From NCBI GenBank assembly GCA_020846515.1, contig JADLDX010000481.1, forward strand, positions 1 to 6,354: DNA of 6,354 nt, given 5' to 3'. Under the pieces are notes generated by a model. It saw only the letters and a list, made by a program, of their open reading frames with translations. It did no database searches and was not told the origin of the DNA. This document shows, piece after piece, positions 1 to 5,466 of the stretch. This stretch comes from Pirellulaceae bacterium (GTDB lineage Bacteria; Planctomycetota; Planctomycetia; Pirellulales; Pirellulaceae). How positions within the stretch are numbered: position 1 is the stretch's first letter; each line of letters begins with the position of its first letter. Both the position numbers and the translations under genes were made by a program.

Positions 1-55
1 AGGGACACACGCAAAGTGCATTTATGCTAGCAAACGACGATTGTGAGTGTCCGCG
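1..55 (+). repeat. Palindromic module R1 (GCTAGC centre, cut by window edge)
   Basis: The left arm AGGGACACAC begins at the window edge, the centre GCTAGC is at 26-31, and the right arm GTGAGTGTCCGCG is degenerate. It aligns without gaps to module R6 (484-539) at a constant offset of 484 nt. Over 61 aligned bases (1-61) I count five mismatches, at positions 1, 5, 18, 46 and 53. The first base of the 56-nt unit would lie just outside the window. Confidence 0.8.
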
Positions 56-112
56 GGTGTCTTGTGAAGGTAATGCTAGCTTTTGCCTGGAGAACGATTG
101 CCTGTGTCCCCG
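56..112 (+). repeat. Diverged palindromic module R2
   Basis: It directly follows R1. It keeps ATGCTAGC (centre 75-80), an ACGATTG block (94-100) and a perfect right end TGTGTCCCCG (103-112). The left arm is eroded (GGTGTCTTGTG), and the right half is about 6 nt longer than in R6. Orientation is taken from the shared ATGCTAGC / ACGATTG / TGTCCCCG order. Confidence 0.6.
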
Positions 113-171
113 GTACGTCCTGACCGCGTGCGGAGGCAAGCCGCAAAGCGCGATGGATTGGCCATGTCGAT

Positions 172-183
172 TGACCATGGTCA
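172..183. repeat. Perfect 12-bp palindrome TGACCATGGTCA
   Basis: TGACCATGGTCA is its own reverse complement. It sits directly against the degraded left arm of module R3. No gene start is near enough to call it an operator, so it is recorded only as a structural feature. Confidence 0.5.
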
Positions 184-236
184 TGGCACAGGCAATCTCT
201 GATTGCTAGCACAAGGGCGGATTGTGTGTGTCCCCG
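181..236 (+). repeat. Palindromic module R3 (identical core to R7)
   Basis: Bases 187-236 are identical over 50 of 50 positions to 671-720 (module R7). The centre is GCTAGC at 205-210 and the right arm is TGTGTGTCCCCG. The outermost left-arm bases (181-186, TCATGG) do not match the expected CGGGGA, so the intact inverted repeat seen in R7 is lost here. The perfect core identity implies a recent copy or gene conversion. Confidence 0.85.
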
Positions 237-262
237 AGGGCATAACCTCCGAGGGCATAACC
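234..262 (+). repeat. Short tandem duplication, 14-nt motif at period 15
   Basis: CCGAGGGCATAACC occurs at 234-247 and again at 249-262, starting inside the right end of module R3. The two copies are identical. Confidence 0.85.
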
Positions 263-311
263 ATCTGTGCTTCGGCATTGCCATCTGTGCTAACTCAAAT
301 AGCACAGATGG
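261..311. repeat. Strong hairpin with a duplicated left arm
   Basis: CCATCTGTGCTA (281-292) and TAGCACAGATGG (300-311) form a perfect 12-bp stem with a 7-nt loop (293-299). A second copy of the left arm, CCATCTGTGC, is at 261-270 and could pair with the same right arm, so two mutually exclusive hairpins are possible. No T-run follows on either strand, so an intrinsic terminator is not supported. Confidence 0.7.
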
Positions 312-339
312 AGCCGCGCACCTTGGGTACAAGAACAAC

Positions 340-395
340 CGGGGACACACATAATCATTCATTGCTAGCATAAAAGCTCCATGTCTGTGTCCCCG
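340..395 (+). repeat. Palindromic module R4, intact ends
   Basis: It has perfect 10-bp terminal inverted repeats, CGGGGACACA (340-349) and TGTGTCCCCG (386-395), and GCTAGC at 364-369, 24 nt from the left edge as in R7. The inner sequence differs from the other copies. No direct repeat flanking it suggests a target-site duplication. Confidence 0.85.
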
Positions 396-438
396 AAGCC
401 AACGCTTATGCTTGCAATCGATAGTTATGCGTGTCCCT
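396..438 (+). repeat. Degenerate palindromic module
   Basis: It abuts R4. TTATGCTTGCAA (406-417) corresponds to TTATGCTAGCAA of R1/R6, with one change in the central hexamer, and GCGTGTCCCT (429-438) corresponds to the right arm. The left arm is not recognisable. This appears to be a decayed copy. Confidence 0.5.
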
Positions 439-441
439 AGT

Positions 442-483
442 GGGGGGCGTATGCTAGCAATAGATGATTGTGCGCAAATAGCA
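442..483 (+). repeat. Degenerate palindromic module R5
   Basis: GGGGGG (442-447) stands at a shortened left arm, GTATGCTAGCAA carries the centre (GCTAGC 453-458), and ATGATTGTG matches the inner right half of R6. The outer right arm is replaced by CGCAAATAGCAC. It leads straight into module R6. Confidence 0.5.
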
Positions 484-539
484 CGGGGGCACACGCAAAG
501 TACATTTATGCTAGCAAACGACGATTGTGTGTGTCCCCG
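484..539 (+). repeat. Palindromic module R6 (partner of R1)
   Basis: It has ends CGGGGGCACA (484-493) and TGTGTCCCCG (530-539), complementary except for one base, and GCTAGC at 510-515. It is related to R1 at an exact 484-nt offset. Its inner halves are also partly complementary (CACACGCAA against TTGTGTGTG), so the whole 56 nt could extrude as an imperfect cruciform or fold in RNA. Confidence 0.85.
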
Positions 540-567
540 GGTGTCCCACCGCCAGGGTGTCCCACCG
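539..567 (+). repeat. Short tandem duplication, 13-nt motif at period 16
   Basis: GGGTGTCCCACCG is at 539-551 and 555-567. The first copy overlaps the right end of module R6, much as the 234-262 duplication overlaps the right end of R3. Confidence 0.85.
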
Positions 568-603
568 GCCGGCCATAGCACGACCTCAACCGGCATGGAT
601 GTT

Positions 604-666
604 CGAGTGATTTGCAAACTTGTCTCCGCAGGAGCGTCGACCTCCCGCAAGCCGCGTAATCACTCG
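604..666. repeat. 9-bp inverted repeat next to module R7
   Basis: CGAGTGATT (604-612) and AATCACTCG (658-666) are exact reverse complements flanking 45 nt. The right copy overlaps the left edge of R7. It could be a remnant of a larger palindrome; no function is visible. Confidence 0.4.
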
Positions 667-720
667 GGGACACAGGCAATCTCTGATTGCTAGCACAAGG
701 GCGGATTGTGTGTGTCCCCG
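665..720 (+). repeat. Palindromic module R7, intact ends
   Basis: It has perfect 10-bp terminal inverted repeats CGGGGACACA (665-674) and TGTGTCCCCG (711-720), with the centre GCTAGC at 689-694. The pairing continues inward: 15 of the first 17 bases of the left arm match the reverse complement of the right arm, including CAATC. Bases 671-720 are identical to 187-236. Confidence 0.88.
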
Positions 721-796
721 GTATGCCCCCGCTCTGCTCGTGGCGTGCCGCGGCCAGCCGAAGTCGGTTAACAGGGAAAAAAGGCTGGCATTCTTA

Positions 797-826
797 TTGG
801 CCTGGCACCATTGTCTCTGGTAGAAT
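797..826 (+). promoter_or_regulatory. Putative sigma70-type promoter for the gene at 930
   Basis: TTGGCC (797-802) matches the -35 consensus TTGACA at 4 of 6 positions and TAGAAT (821-826) matches TATAAT at 5 of 6, with 18 nt between them. It lies about 100 nt upstream of the first start codon in a 209-nt leader (721-929) that shows no gene and no further repeat module. This is pattern matching only. Confidence 0.4.
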
Positions 827-915
827 GAAGTGTCTGGCCAAACGAACTAGCATTCGTGCTGCGTGCGATTGTCCGAACAACGGTATTGCTCCTAGAGTTT
901 GGCCCAGCTTGACTT

Positions 916-920
916 GAGGG
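916..920 (+). promoter_or_regulatory. Ribosome binding site GAGGG
   Basis: GAGGG lies 9 nt before the ATG at 930 and supports that start, which also places a complete signal peptide at the N-terminus. Confidence 0.6.
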
Positions 921-929
921 ATCGAAAGC

Positions 930-2042
930 ATGCAGCGAGCGAGTGCCTGGCAGCCATGGCTGCGAAATGGTTTATGTGCTATTGGAGTTCTTTCTCTCCT
1001 TAGCGGTGGCGTAACGACCCAAGCCTCGGCCGCTGATACCGGCACCGCCGCGGCTGACCAACTACAGAAAGCGGCTAGTTGGAAGTGGCCGGAAGTCGCC
1101 CTGATCGAGCAGCATCTGCTTAGCTATCTAGATCAGGTGCAGGCCTCCCCCGAGCTGCGGGAGCGAGTCCTGGAGCAATGGAAGTTGTCCTCTGCGGACA
1201 TCAAAGGACCAGCTCTTTTGGAACGTGTCCTATCTGCTGCCTCCATTATTGAGCCAAGAATTTCTGAATTGGTCGCCAAGCTGAATGATCCAGCCGGTGA
1301 ACCTGTCTTGGTCAAGCAATTGACCTGGCTGACCAGCGATGTCCCCGGTTGGTTGCAAGACGCCGTGCGATTGGCCTGTGGTCGCGCTCTGGCCCAACGT
1401 CGCCTATACGACGAAGCACTCGAAACGTTGACCGGCCTGGCCGTTGACCAAATCTGTGACCCCGCCTCGCTGGTTTTTTATCGCGCGGTTTGTCAGCACC
1501 ACCTTTTGCAAAAGAAAGAGTGTCTGGCCAATGTTGATCTGCTGCTAGAGCGTCAGACCGAATTGCCGGTGCGGTTCACGCAAGTCGCCCAGCTAATGTC
1601 GGCGGATATCAAGCCACTGAAGAATGACTCGCTGGATGAAATCGCGCGCATGATGAACGATGTGCAACGTCGTCTAGACCTCGGACGTGCCGGTACACGC
1701 GTGCGCGAAGAAGAAAAGGAAATTGTTGACAAGCTGGACAAGATGATCGAACAAATTGAACAGCAATTGCAACAACAGCAGCAACAGCAACAGCAGGCCA
1801 ACGGACAGAATCAAAAGCAGCAGCAGGGTAATAGCCAGCCGATGCAGGATACGCAGTTGGCTGGTGGGCCGCCCGGCGCGGGCGACGTCGACCAAAAGAA
1901 CATTGGCAAACGCGATGGTTGGGGCAATCTGCCGCCGGCTGAGCGTCAAGCCTCCTTGCAACGCATGACTCAAGAGCTACCATCGCACTATCGTGAAGTC
2001 ATTGAAGGTTATTTCCGGCAATTGGCTAAAGAAAAGAAGTAG
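930..2042 (+). CDS. Exported TPR-like protein with Gln-rich tail, Bat-cluster associated
   Basis: A 370-aa protein predicted to act outside the cytoplasm. Residues 1-34 look like a Sec signal peptide: Arg12, a hydrophobic core at about 15-28, and an A-S-A cleavage motif at 32-34. Residues about 140-210 read as two TPR-like helical pairs (around ACGRALAQRRLYDEALETL and LVFYRAVCQHHLLQKKECLA). A charged, probably coiled-coil helix spans about 235-280, followed by a Gln-rich segment with nine consecutive Gln (281-289) in mixed CAA/CAG codons, then a low-complexity Gly/Pro/Gln linker. The C-terminus (about 330-366, WGNLPPAERQ followed by PSHYREVIEGYFRQLA) is a compact motif I associate with planctomycete proteins encoded beside vWA genes. 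TPR plus a Gln-rich tail resembles the TPR proteins of Bat operons, so an adaptor role for the vWA proteins downstream is inferred. No enzymatic motif is seen. The name-level function is unknown. Confidence 0.85.
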   Translation: MQRASAWQPWLRNGLCAIGVLSLLSGGVTTQASAADTGTAAADQLQKAASWKWPEVALIEQHLLSYLDQVQASPELRERVLEQWKLSSADIKGPALLERVLSAASIIEPRISELVAKLNDPAGEPVLVKQLTWLTSDVPGWLQDAVRLACGRALAQRRLYDEALETLTGLAVDQICDPASLVFYRAVCQHHLLQKKECLANVDLLLERQTELPVRFTQVAQLMSADIKPLKNDSLDEIARMMNDVQRRLDLGRAGTRVREEEKEIVDKLDKMIEQIEQQLQQQQQQQQQANGQNQKQQQGNSQPMQDTQLAGGPPGAGDVDQKNIGKRDGWGNLPPAERQASLQRMTQELPSHYREVIEGYFRQLAKEKK

Positions 2043-2045
2043 TCG

Positions 2046-2834
2046 ATGAACCATGACCAGGCTCCGGTAGCCGTCGTGACCGGAGCCGCTTCAGGCATCG
2101 GTCGAGCCATTGCTCTGAAGCTGGCCGCTGACGGCTTTTCCATCTTCGCTCACACCGGCCGCAACCTCCGCGGCTTGCAGGAAACCTGCAGCGACGCACG
2201 CGATTTCGGCGTGCAAGTTCGCGCGGCGACTGCCGATTACCGCCACGCCAACTCTCTTCGACAATTTGTCGACTGTGCCTTCAATTGGCAAGGTCGCGTC
2301 GACGCCTGGATCAATAATGCCGGTGCCGATGTCTTGACTGGAACTCTACGCGATCGCCCCTTCGCTGATCGCCTGACCGAACTTTGGCAAGTGGATGTGC
2401 TGGGGACGATGGTGATCAGTCGCGCCGTCGCCCAGCGCTGGCGGGCCGGTGCCGACGCACACCAAGGGACCTCTCGACCCGTGCTGATCAATACGGGATG
2501 GGACCAGGCACCGCATGGTATGGAAGGCGATAGCGGACAACTGTTCTGCACCGTCAAATCGGCCGTCATGGCCTTTAGCAAGAGCTTTGCCCAGACGCTG
2601 GGACCGGTGGCGCGGGTGAACTGTATTGCTCCCGGCTGGATCCGCACGGCTTGGGGAGAAGGCACCAGCGACTATTGGGACCATCGCGCCCGTAGCGAAG
2701 CGCTATTGGCTCGCTGGGGCGAACCGGAGGATGTGGCGGAAGCAGTTGCCTGGTTGGTTAGTCCAGCGGCCGCGTTTATCAATGGCCAAGTCGTCGAAGT
2801 GAACGGCGGTTGGCGCCGTTGCTCGCACGGTTGA
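2046..2834 (+). CDS. SDR-fold oxidoreductase-like protein with altered active site
   Basis: A 262-aa, full-length, cytoplasmic member of the classical SDR family by fold. The cofactor-binding TGxxxGIG motif is at 12-19 (TGAASGIG), NNAG at 90-93, PGW at 196-198, and the C-terminal NGQVVEVNGGW block at 246-256. Arg39 after the second strand suggests NADP(H). The catalytic tetrad is unusual. The Tyr of YxxxK is Phe167 (FCTVK, codon TTC at 2544-2546) with Lys171 kept. The Ser position aligns with Trp152 in INTGWDQ, and the helix-4 Asn aligns with Asp117 (WQVDV). It may therefore bind nucleotide without normal reductase chemistry or use other residues. The start is 3 nt after the previous stop with only a purine-rich AGAAG before it, which suggests translational coupling. 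The downstream gene is 160 nt away. Automatic annotation as a 3-oxoacyl-ACP reductase would be unsafe. Confidence 0.9.
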   Translation: MNHDQAPVAVVTGAASGIGRAIALKLAADGFSIFAHTGRNLRGLQETCSDARDFGVQVRAATADYRHANSLRQFVDCAFNWQGRVDAWINNAGADVLTGTLRDRPFADRLTELWQVDVLGTMVISRAVAQRWRAGADAHQGTSRPVLINTGWDQAPHGMEGDSGQLFCTVKSAVMAFSKSFAQTLGPVARVNCIAPGWIRTAWGEGTSDYWDHRARSEALLARWGEPEDVAEAVAWLVSPAAAFINGQVVEVNGGWRRCSHG

Positions 2835-2862
2835 GCTGCGCCCACGGCGCGCCAGATGTCGT

Positions 2863-2868
2863 TATAAT
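2863..2868 (+). promoter_or_regulatory. Possible -10 box TATAAT
   Basis: It is a perfect TATAAT 127 nt before the ATG at 2995. No good -35 hexamer lies 16-18 nt upstream (that stretch is GC-rich), and no extended TGn is present. If functional, it would give the vWA genes their own transcript separate from the two upstream genes. Confidence 0.35.
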
Positions 2869-2985
2869 GCGACGATTCATACCCGATGGGACGACAGGCG
2901 TTCACCCCGGCTTTCTTGAACTAAAAATGACGGGGCCTGCGCTCGTTGCCTGATTCGATGTGTCTCTTACTGGATTGATTGTGAC

Positions 2986-2989
2986 AGGA
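2986..2989 (+). promoter_or_regulatory. Ribosome binding site AGGA
   Basis: AGGA sits 5 nt before the ATG at 2995 and supports this start. The same start lets the protein begin with the canonical BatA-type anchor sequence. Confidence 0.55.
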
Positions 2990-2994
2990 CGCTG

Positions 2995-5466
2995 ATGCAG
3001 TTTCTCTTTCAACCGCTGACATGGGGTTTTATGTTGGTGGGTGTACCGATTCTGGTGCACTTGATCAATATGCTGCGTCATCGCAAGCAGAGCTGGGCCG
3101 CGATGGACTTCCTTATGGAAAGTTATCGCAAGCACCGACGCTGGGTACTGCTGAAACAATGGCTACTGCTGGCCTCACGCATTCTGGCCATGTTTTTATT
3201 GGTGGCCATGCTCGCCCGATGGGTCAGCAGTTCGCAGAGCTTGGGCTGGTTCGGTGGACGCATCACGCATCATTATGTGCTGCTGGACGACAGCTACTCC
3301 ATGTCGGAACAAGAGAAGGGTGAGTCAGCCTACACGCGCGGCCTGACGGCCGTGCAAGCGCTCATTCGTGCCATATCGACTCAACCGGGCGAACATCAAC
3401 TGACGCTCCTGCGTTGGAGTCGCGCTGAACTGGCGGCCCGCGCCGGCAAAGAACAGGCTCGAGTCGATGTCGCGGCCGATCTTATCTCGCAAACCATTCC
3501 ACGCGACGCCAGCCGACTGCTGGATCGGATTGTGGCCTCACAACCCTCTTCGTTACAACTTTCGCCAGAACCGGCCGTGGAATTGGTCGCACCCATGATC
3601 ACTTCCCAAGCGGGCGAACAAGTCGAACTGTACTTCGTCACCGACCTGCGTCGCAATGAATGGGGCCAGCCTGAATCGCTCAAATCACGACTGACTCCGT
3701 TGGTACGTGGCGCCTCACGCATACAGTTCATCGACTGTGCCGAACCATCGACCAACAATCTAGGCATCGTCGCGTTGCAACCAGAGCAGGAGACTTGGGC
3801 GGCCGGTGTGCCGTTGATGATTAAGTTTCAGATAACCAACCATGGCCAATTGGCCGCACGCAATGTCGTGGTGAAAGTGCGGTCCATGTTGTACCCCGAC
3901 GGTACAGTCAGCCCACTGGTCGACAGCCGCTACTCAGGTGAAACAATCGAAGCGCCACCGGTGGTGGTCGAAGAGATCGCACCTGGCGAAACATTGATGC
4001 GACAAGTCCAACTAGTGTTCGCCACTTCGGGTCAGCATGTTGTCGAAGTCTCCTTGGCCGAGGATCGCTTGGATATCGATAATCATCGCTGGTGCGTGAT
4101 TGGCATTCGCCAGTCACAGAAGATTTTGGTCATCGATGGTAGCGCCGATCCCACGACCGCGTTCTTTTTGAAGACTGCGTTACAACCCGATGGTCGCCAG
4201 TCCACCGGCATGTCGGTTGATGTTCGCGATGCAGGTTACTTGCGTGATGTAACGCCCGAAGCGTTGGCCGAATGGGACGCGGTAGTTTTGCTGGAAGTTC
4301 CGCGGCTGGAACCGCAAGCGATCACGCGTTTAGAGGACTACGTGAAGGCCGGCGGTGGTTTGGCCCTGTTCGCTGGTCCCAGTAGCAACGTGGGTGTGAT
4401 CAACGAACAATACTATCGAAACGGCGCAGGTTTCTTTCCTGTGTCCATTGGCGGTGTAGCCGAGATCATCAATCGACCAGGCAACACGGAACCACAAGTG
4501 ACCGCCACCGATCACCCAATTCTCGCGCCGCTCAAGAATTTATCGGCCTCACCCTTTCAACTGATTGAAATTCGTCAAATGCTGGAAGTTACCAGCAAGT
4601 TGGACGGCGATGGAAAAGTAGACATAGTCGCGCTTGGCCCGGACCGAAGACCCCTGATCTTAGATAAAAGTTACGGCGATGGTCACGTCGTGGCCGTATT
4701 AACAGGTTTGACCGGGGGAGCAGGTAGCGGCGCTAGTTTAAGTGGCGCTGGACCCAATAGTAGTTGGAGTACTTGGGCACAGGATCCGACCTTCGTGGTA
4801 CTCTCGCTCCGCATGATGGGATACCTGGGCAGCTTTAGGCGAGACTCGACCAGTGAGCTTGTAGCCACGCCCATTGTTGCCACGTTTGCCGACGCCACCT
4901 TCTTGCCGACTGCGGAAGTGCTGTTGCCGGCGACCAGCGAAAACTTGCGAGCCAAACTGACATTGCAATTGGACGCGAGCGCACCCGCCTCTAATGCACC
5001 AGGCGCCGGCACGCAGACACCAGCGGCTGTCACTGCTGCTAGTAACACACCGGCAAGTGGCCCAACGAGCAACTTCGCGCCCGATCGGCCGGTGACGGTT
5101 AAGCTGGCGATTGATTTGACCGCGGATAACGAATCTGTCGAAGCTCTGTTGCGGCCAGGAGTTTTTGAACTCTGGATGGATACGACCGATGGTGGCAAAG
5201 TGGTACGTAATGTGGCGCATAACGTCGCCGCCAGCGAAGGGAACCTGGCACGGGTCACCAAGAGCGAACTAGAAGAACGGCTCAGTCCCATGAAGATCAG
5301 TGTGCAGTCGGCCGAGTCGCTCAGCGGTGCCGCTTGGTCACCAGAGGGCGCATCCTACAGCACATTGTTACTGGTGTTGCTAATTGCCATGCTGTTGATT
5401 GAACAAGCCTTGGCCTATTCGGCCAGTTATCATGTGCCCAAACTTGCACGGTCAGGAGCCGCATAA
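2995..5466 (+). CDS. BatA-like membrane-anchored vWA protein, 823 aa
   Basis: The N-terminus (1-76) matches the aerotolerance-regulator N-terminal/BatA family: a TM helix at about 8-27, a strongly basic loop (RHRKQ and YRKHRR) expected in the cytoplasm, and a second TM at about 53-76. A vWA domain follows. Its MIDAS DxSxS is DDSYS at 98-102, and the later metal-site Asp is probably in FVTDLRR (Asp217); the MIDAS Thr is not obvious. Residues about 255-355 look like a CARDB-type beta domain. Residues about 375-490 have the shape of a class I glutamine amidotransferase-like fold (KILVIDG, WDAVVLLEVPRL, YVKAGGGLALFAG) without an evident nucleophile Cys, so it is probably non-enzymatic. An Ala/Pro/Thr-rich linker (661-693) and a C-terminal TM helix (about 789-808) complete it. 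The bulk should lie outside the cytoplasmic membrane. It probably works with the next vWA protein in a Bat/MoxR-type complex. The exact substrate is unknown. Confidence 0.9.
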   Translation: MQFLFQPLTWGFMLVGVPILVHLINMLRHRKQSWAAMDFLMESYRKHRRWVLLKQWLLLASRILAMFLLVAMLARWVSSSQSLGWFGGRITHHYVLLDDSYSMSEQEKGESAYTRGLTAVQALIRAISTQPGEHQLTLLRWSRAELAARAGKEQARVDVAADLISQTIPRDASRLLDRIVASQPSSLQLSPEPAVELVAPMITSQAGEQVELYFVTDLRRNEWGQPESLKSRLTPLVRGASRIQFIDCAEPSTNNLGIVALQPEQETWAAGVPLMIKFQITNHGQLAARNVVVKVRSMLYPDGTVSPLVDSRYSGETIEAPPVVVEEIAPGETLMRQVQLVFATSGQHVVEVSLAEDRLDIDNHRWCVIGIRQSQKILVIDGSADPTTAFFLKTALQPDGRQSTGMSVDVRDAGYLRDVTPEALAEWDAVVLLEVPRLEPQAITRLEDYVKAGGGLALFAGPSSNVGVINEQYYRNGAGFFPVSIGGVAEIINRPGNTEPQVTATDHPILAPLKNLSASPFQLIEIRQMLEVTSKLDGDGKVDIVALGPDRRPLILDKSYGDGHVVAVLTGLTGGAGSGASLSGAGPNSSWSTWAQDPTFVVLSLRMMGYLGSFRRDSTSELVATPIVATFADATFLPTAEVLLPATSENLRAKLTLQLDASAPASNAPGAGTQTPAAVTAASNTPASGPTSNFAPDRPVTVKLAIDLTADNESVEALLRPGVFELWMDTTDGGKVVRNVAHNVAASEGNLARVTKSELEERLSPMKISVQSAESLSGAAWSPEGASYSTLLLVLLIAMLLIEQALAYSASYHVPKLARSGAA
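5454..5458 (+). promoter_or_regulatory. Ribosome binding site AGGAG
   Basis: AGGAG lies within the last codons of the BatA-like gene, 7 nt before the ATG at 5466. It is the strongest site in the window. It fixes the start of the last gene and fits coupled translation through the TAATG overlap. Confidence 0.75.

Larger units (their letters stand above)
1..720. repeat. Intergenic mosaic of about eight related palindromic modules
   Basis: This 720-nt stretch has no credible gene. It contains seven exact GCTAGC hexamers (26, 75, 205, 364, 453, 510, 689) and one degenerate GCTTGC (410), each at the centre of a roughly 56-nt module. The best-preserved modules are bounded by CGGGGACACA on the left and TGTGTCCCCG on the right, so each can fold on itself. 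Modules are close-packed at 1-112 and again at 340-539, and separated elsewhere by unrelated spacers. Two sequence types are seen: one with TTATGCTAGCAA followed by CGATTG, the other with ATTGCTAGCA. Long open frames crossing the region, chiefly on the minus strand, encode only reiterated CPR and GHTQS peptides produced by the repeats. The arrangement suggests an expanded family of REP- or MITE-like extragenic palindromes. No transposase is in view. Confidence 0.85.
2835..2994 (+). other. 160-nt intergenic leader of the BatA-like gene
   Basis: It holds a perfect TATAAT, a possible bulged hairpin (CAGG 2895-2898 with CCTG 2936-2939, and CCCCG 2905-2909 with CGGGG 2931-2935) and a ribosome binding site. 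No ORF or terminator with a T-tract is apparent. The hairpin arms are short, so its formation is uncertain. Confidence 0.4.

Noticed and set aside
27..650. A 207-codon minus-strand open frame through the repeat region
   Set aside because: Its peptide is made of reiterated CPR/GHTQS segments that are direct translations of the palindromic modules. It has no recognisable domain, and its openness follows from repeated stop-free sequence.
1..720. CRISPR array
   Set aside because: The units are self-palindromic along their full length, diverged, irregularly spaced and sometimes directly adjacent. No uniform spacers or cas genes are present.
753..789. Terminator from GCCAGCC/GGCTGGC
   Set aside because: The 7-bp stem has a 23-nt loop with the A-run inside the loop, and no T-tract follows on either strand.
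803..820. Sigma54 promoter (CTGGCACC...)
   Set aside because: The -24 half (TGGCAC) is good, but the -12 half at the required distance reads TCTC rather than TTGC.
412..823. Small plus-strand open frames between the modules and the first gene
   Set aside because: They overlap one another in different frames, again translate repeat arms, and lack convincing ribosome binding sites or protein-like composition.
1553..1983. Minus-strand open frames opposite the Gln-rich tract
   Set aside because: They give poly-Cys, poly-Leu or Ala/Val-rich products that are simple antisense readings of CAA/CAG repeats in a well-supported gene.
2802..2820. Hairpin AACGGCG/CGCCGTT as a terminator for the SDR gene
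   Set aside because: It lies inside the last codons of the gene, with no T-run after it. It is explained by the conserved NGGW coding sequence.
4683..5291. A 202-codon minus-strand open frame within the BatA-like gene
   Set aside because: It is antisense to a gene with clear domains, and its Ser/Ala/Val-rich composition is typical of a shadow frame in GC-rich DNA.
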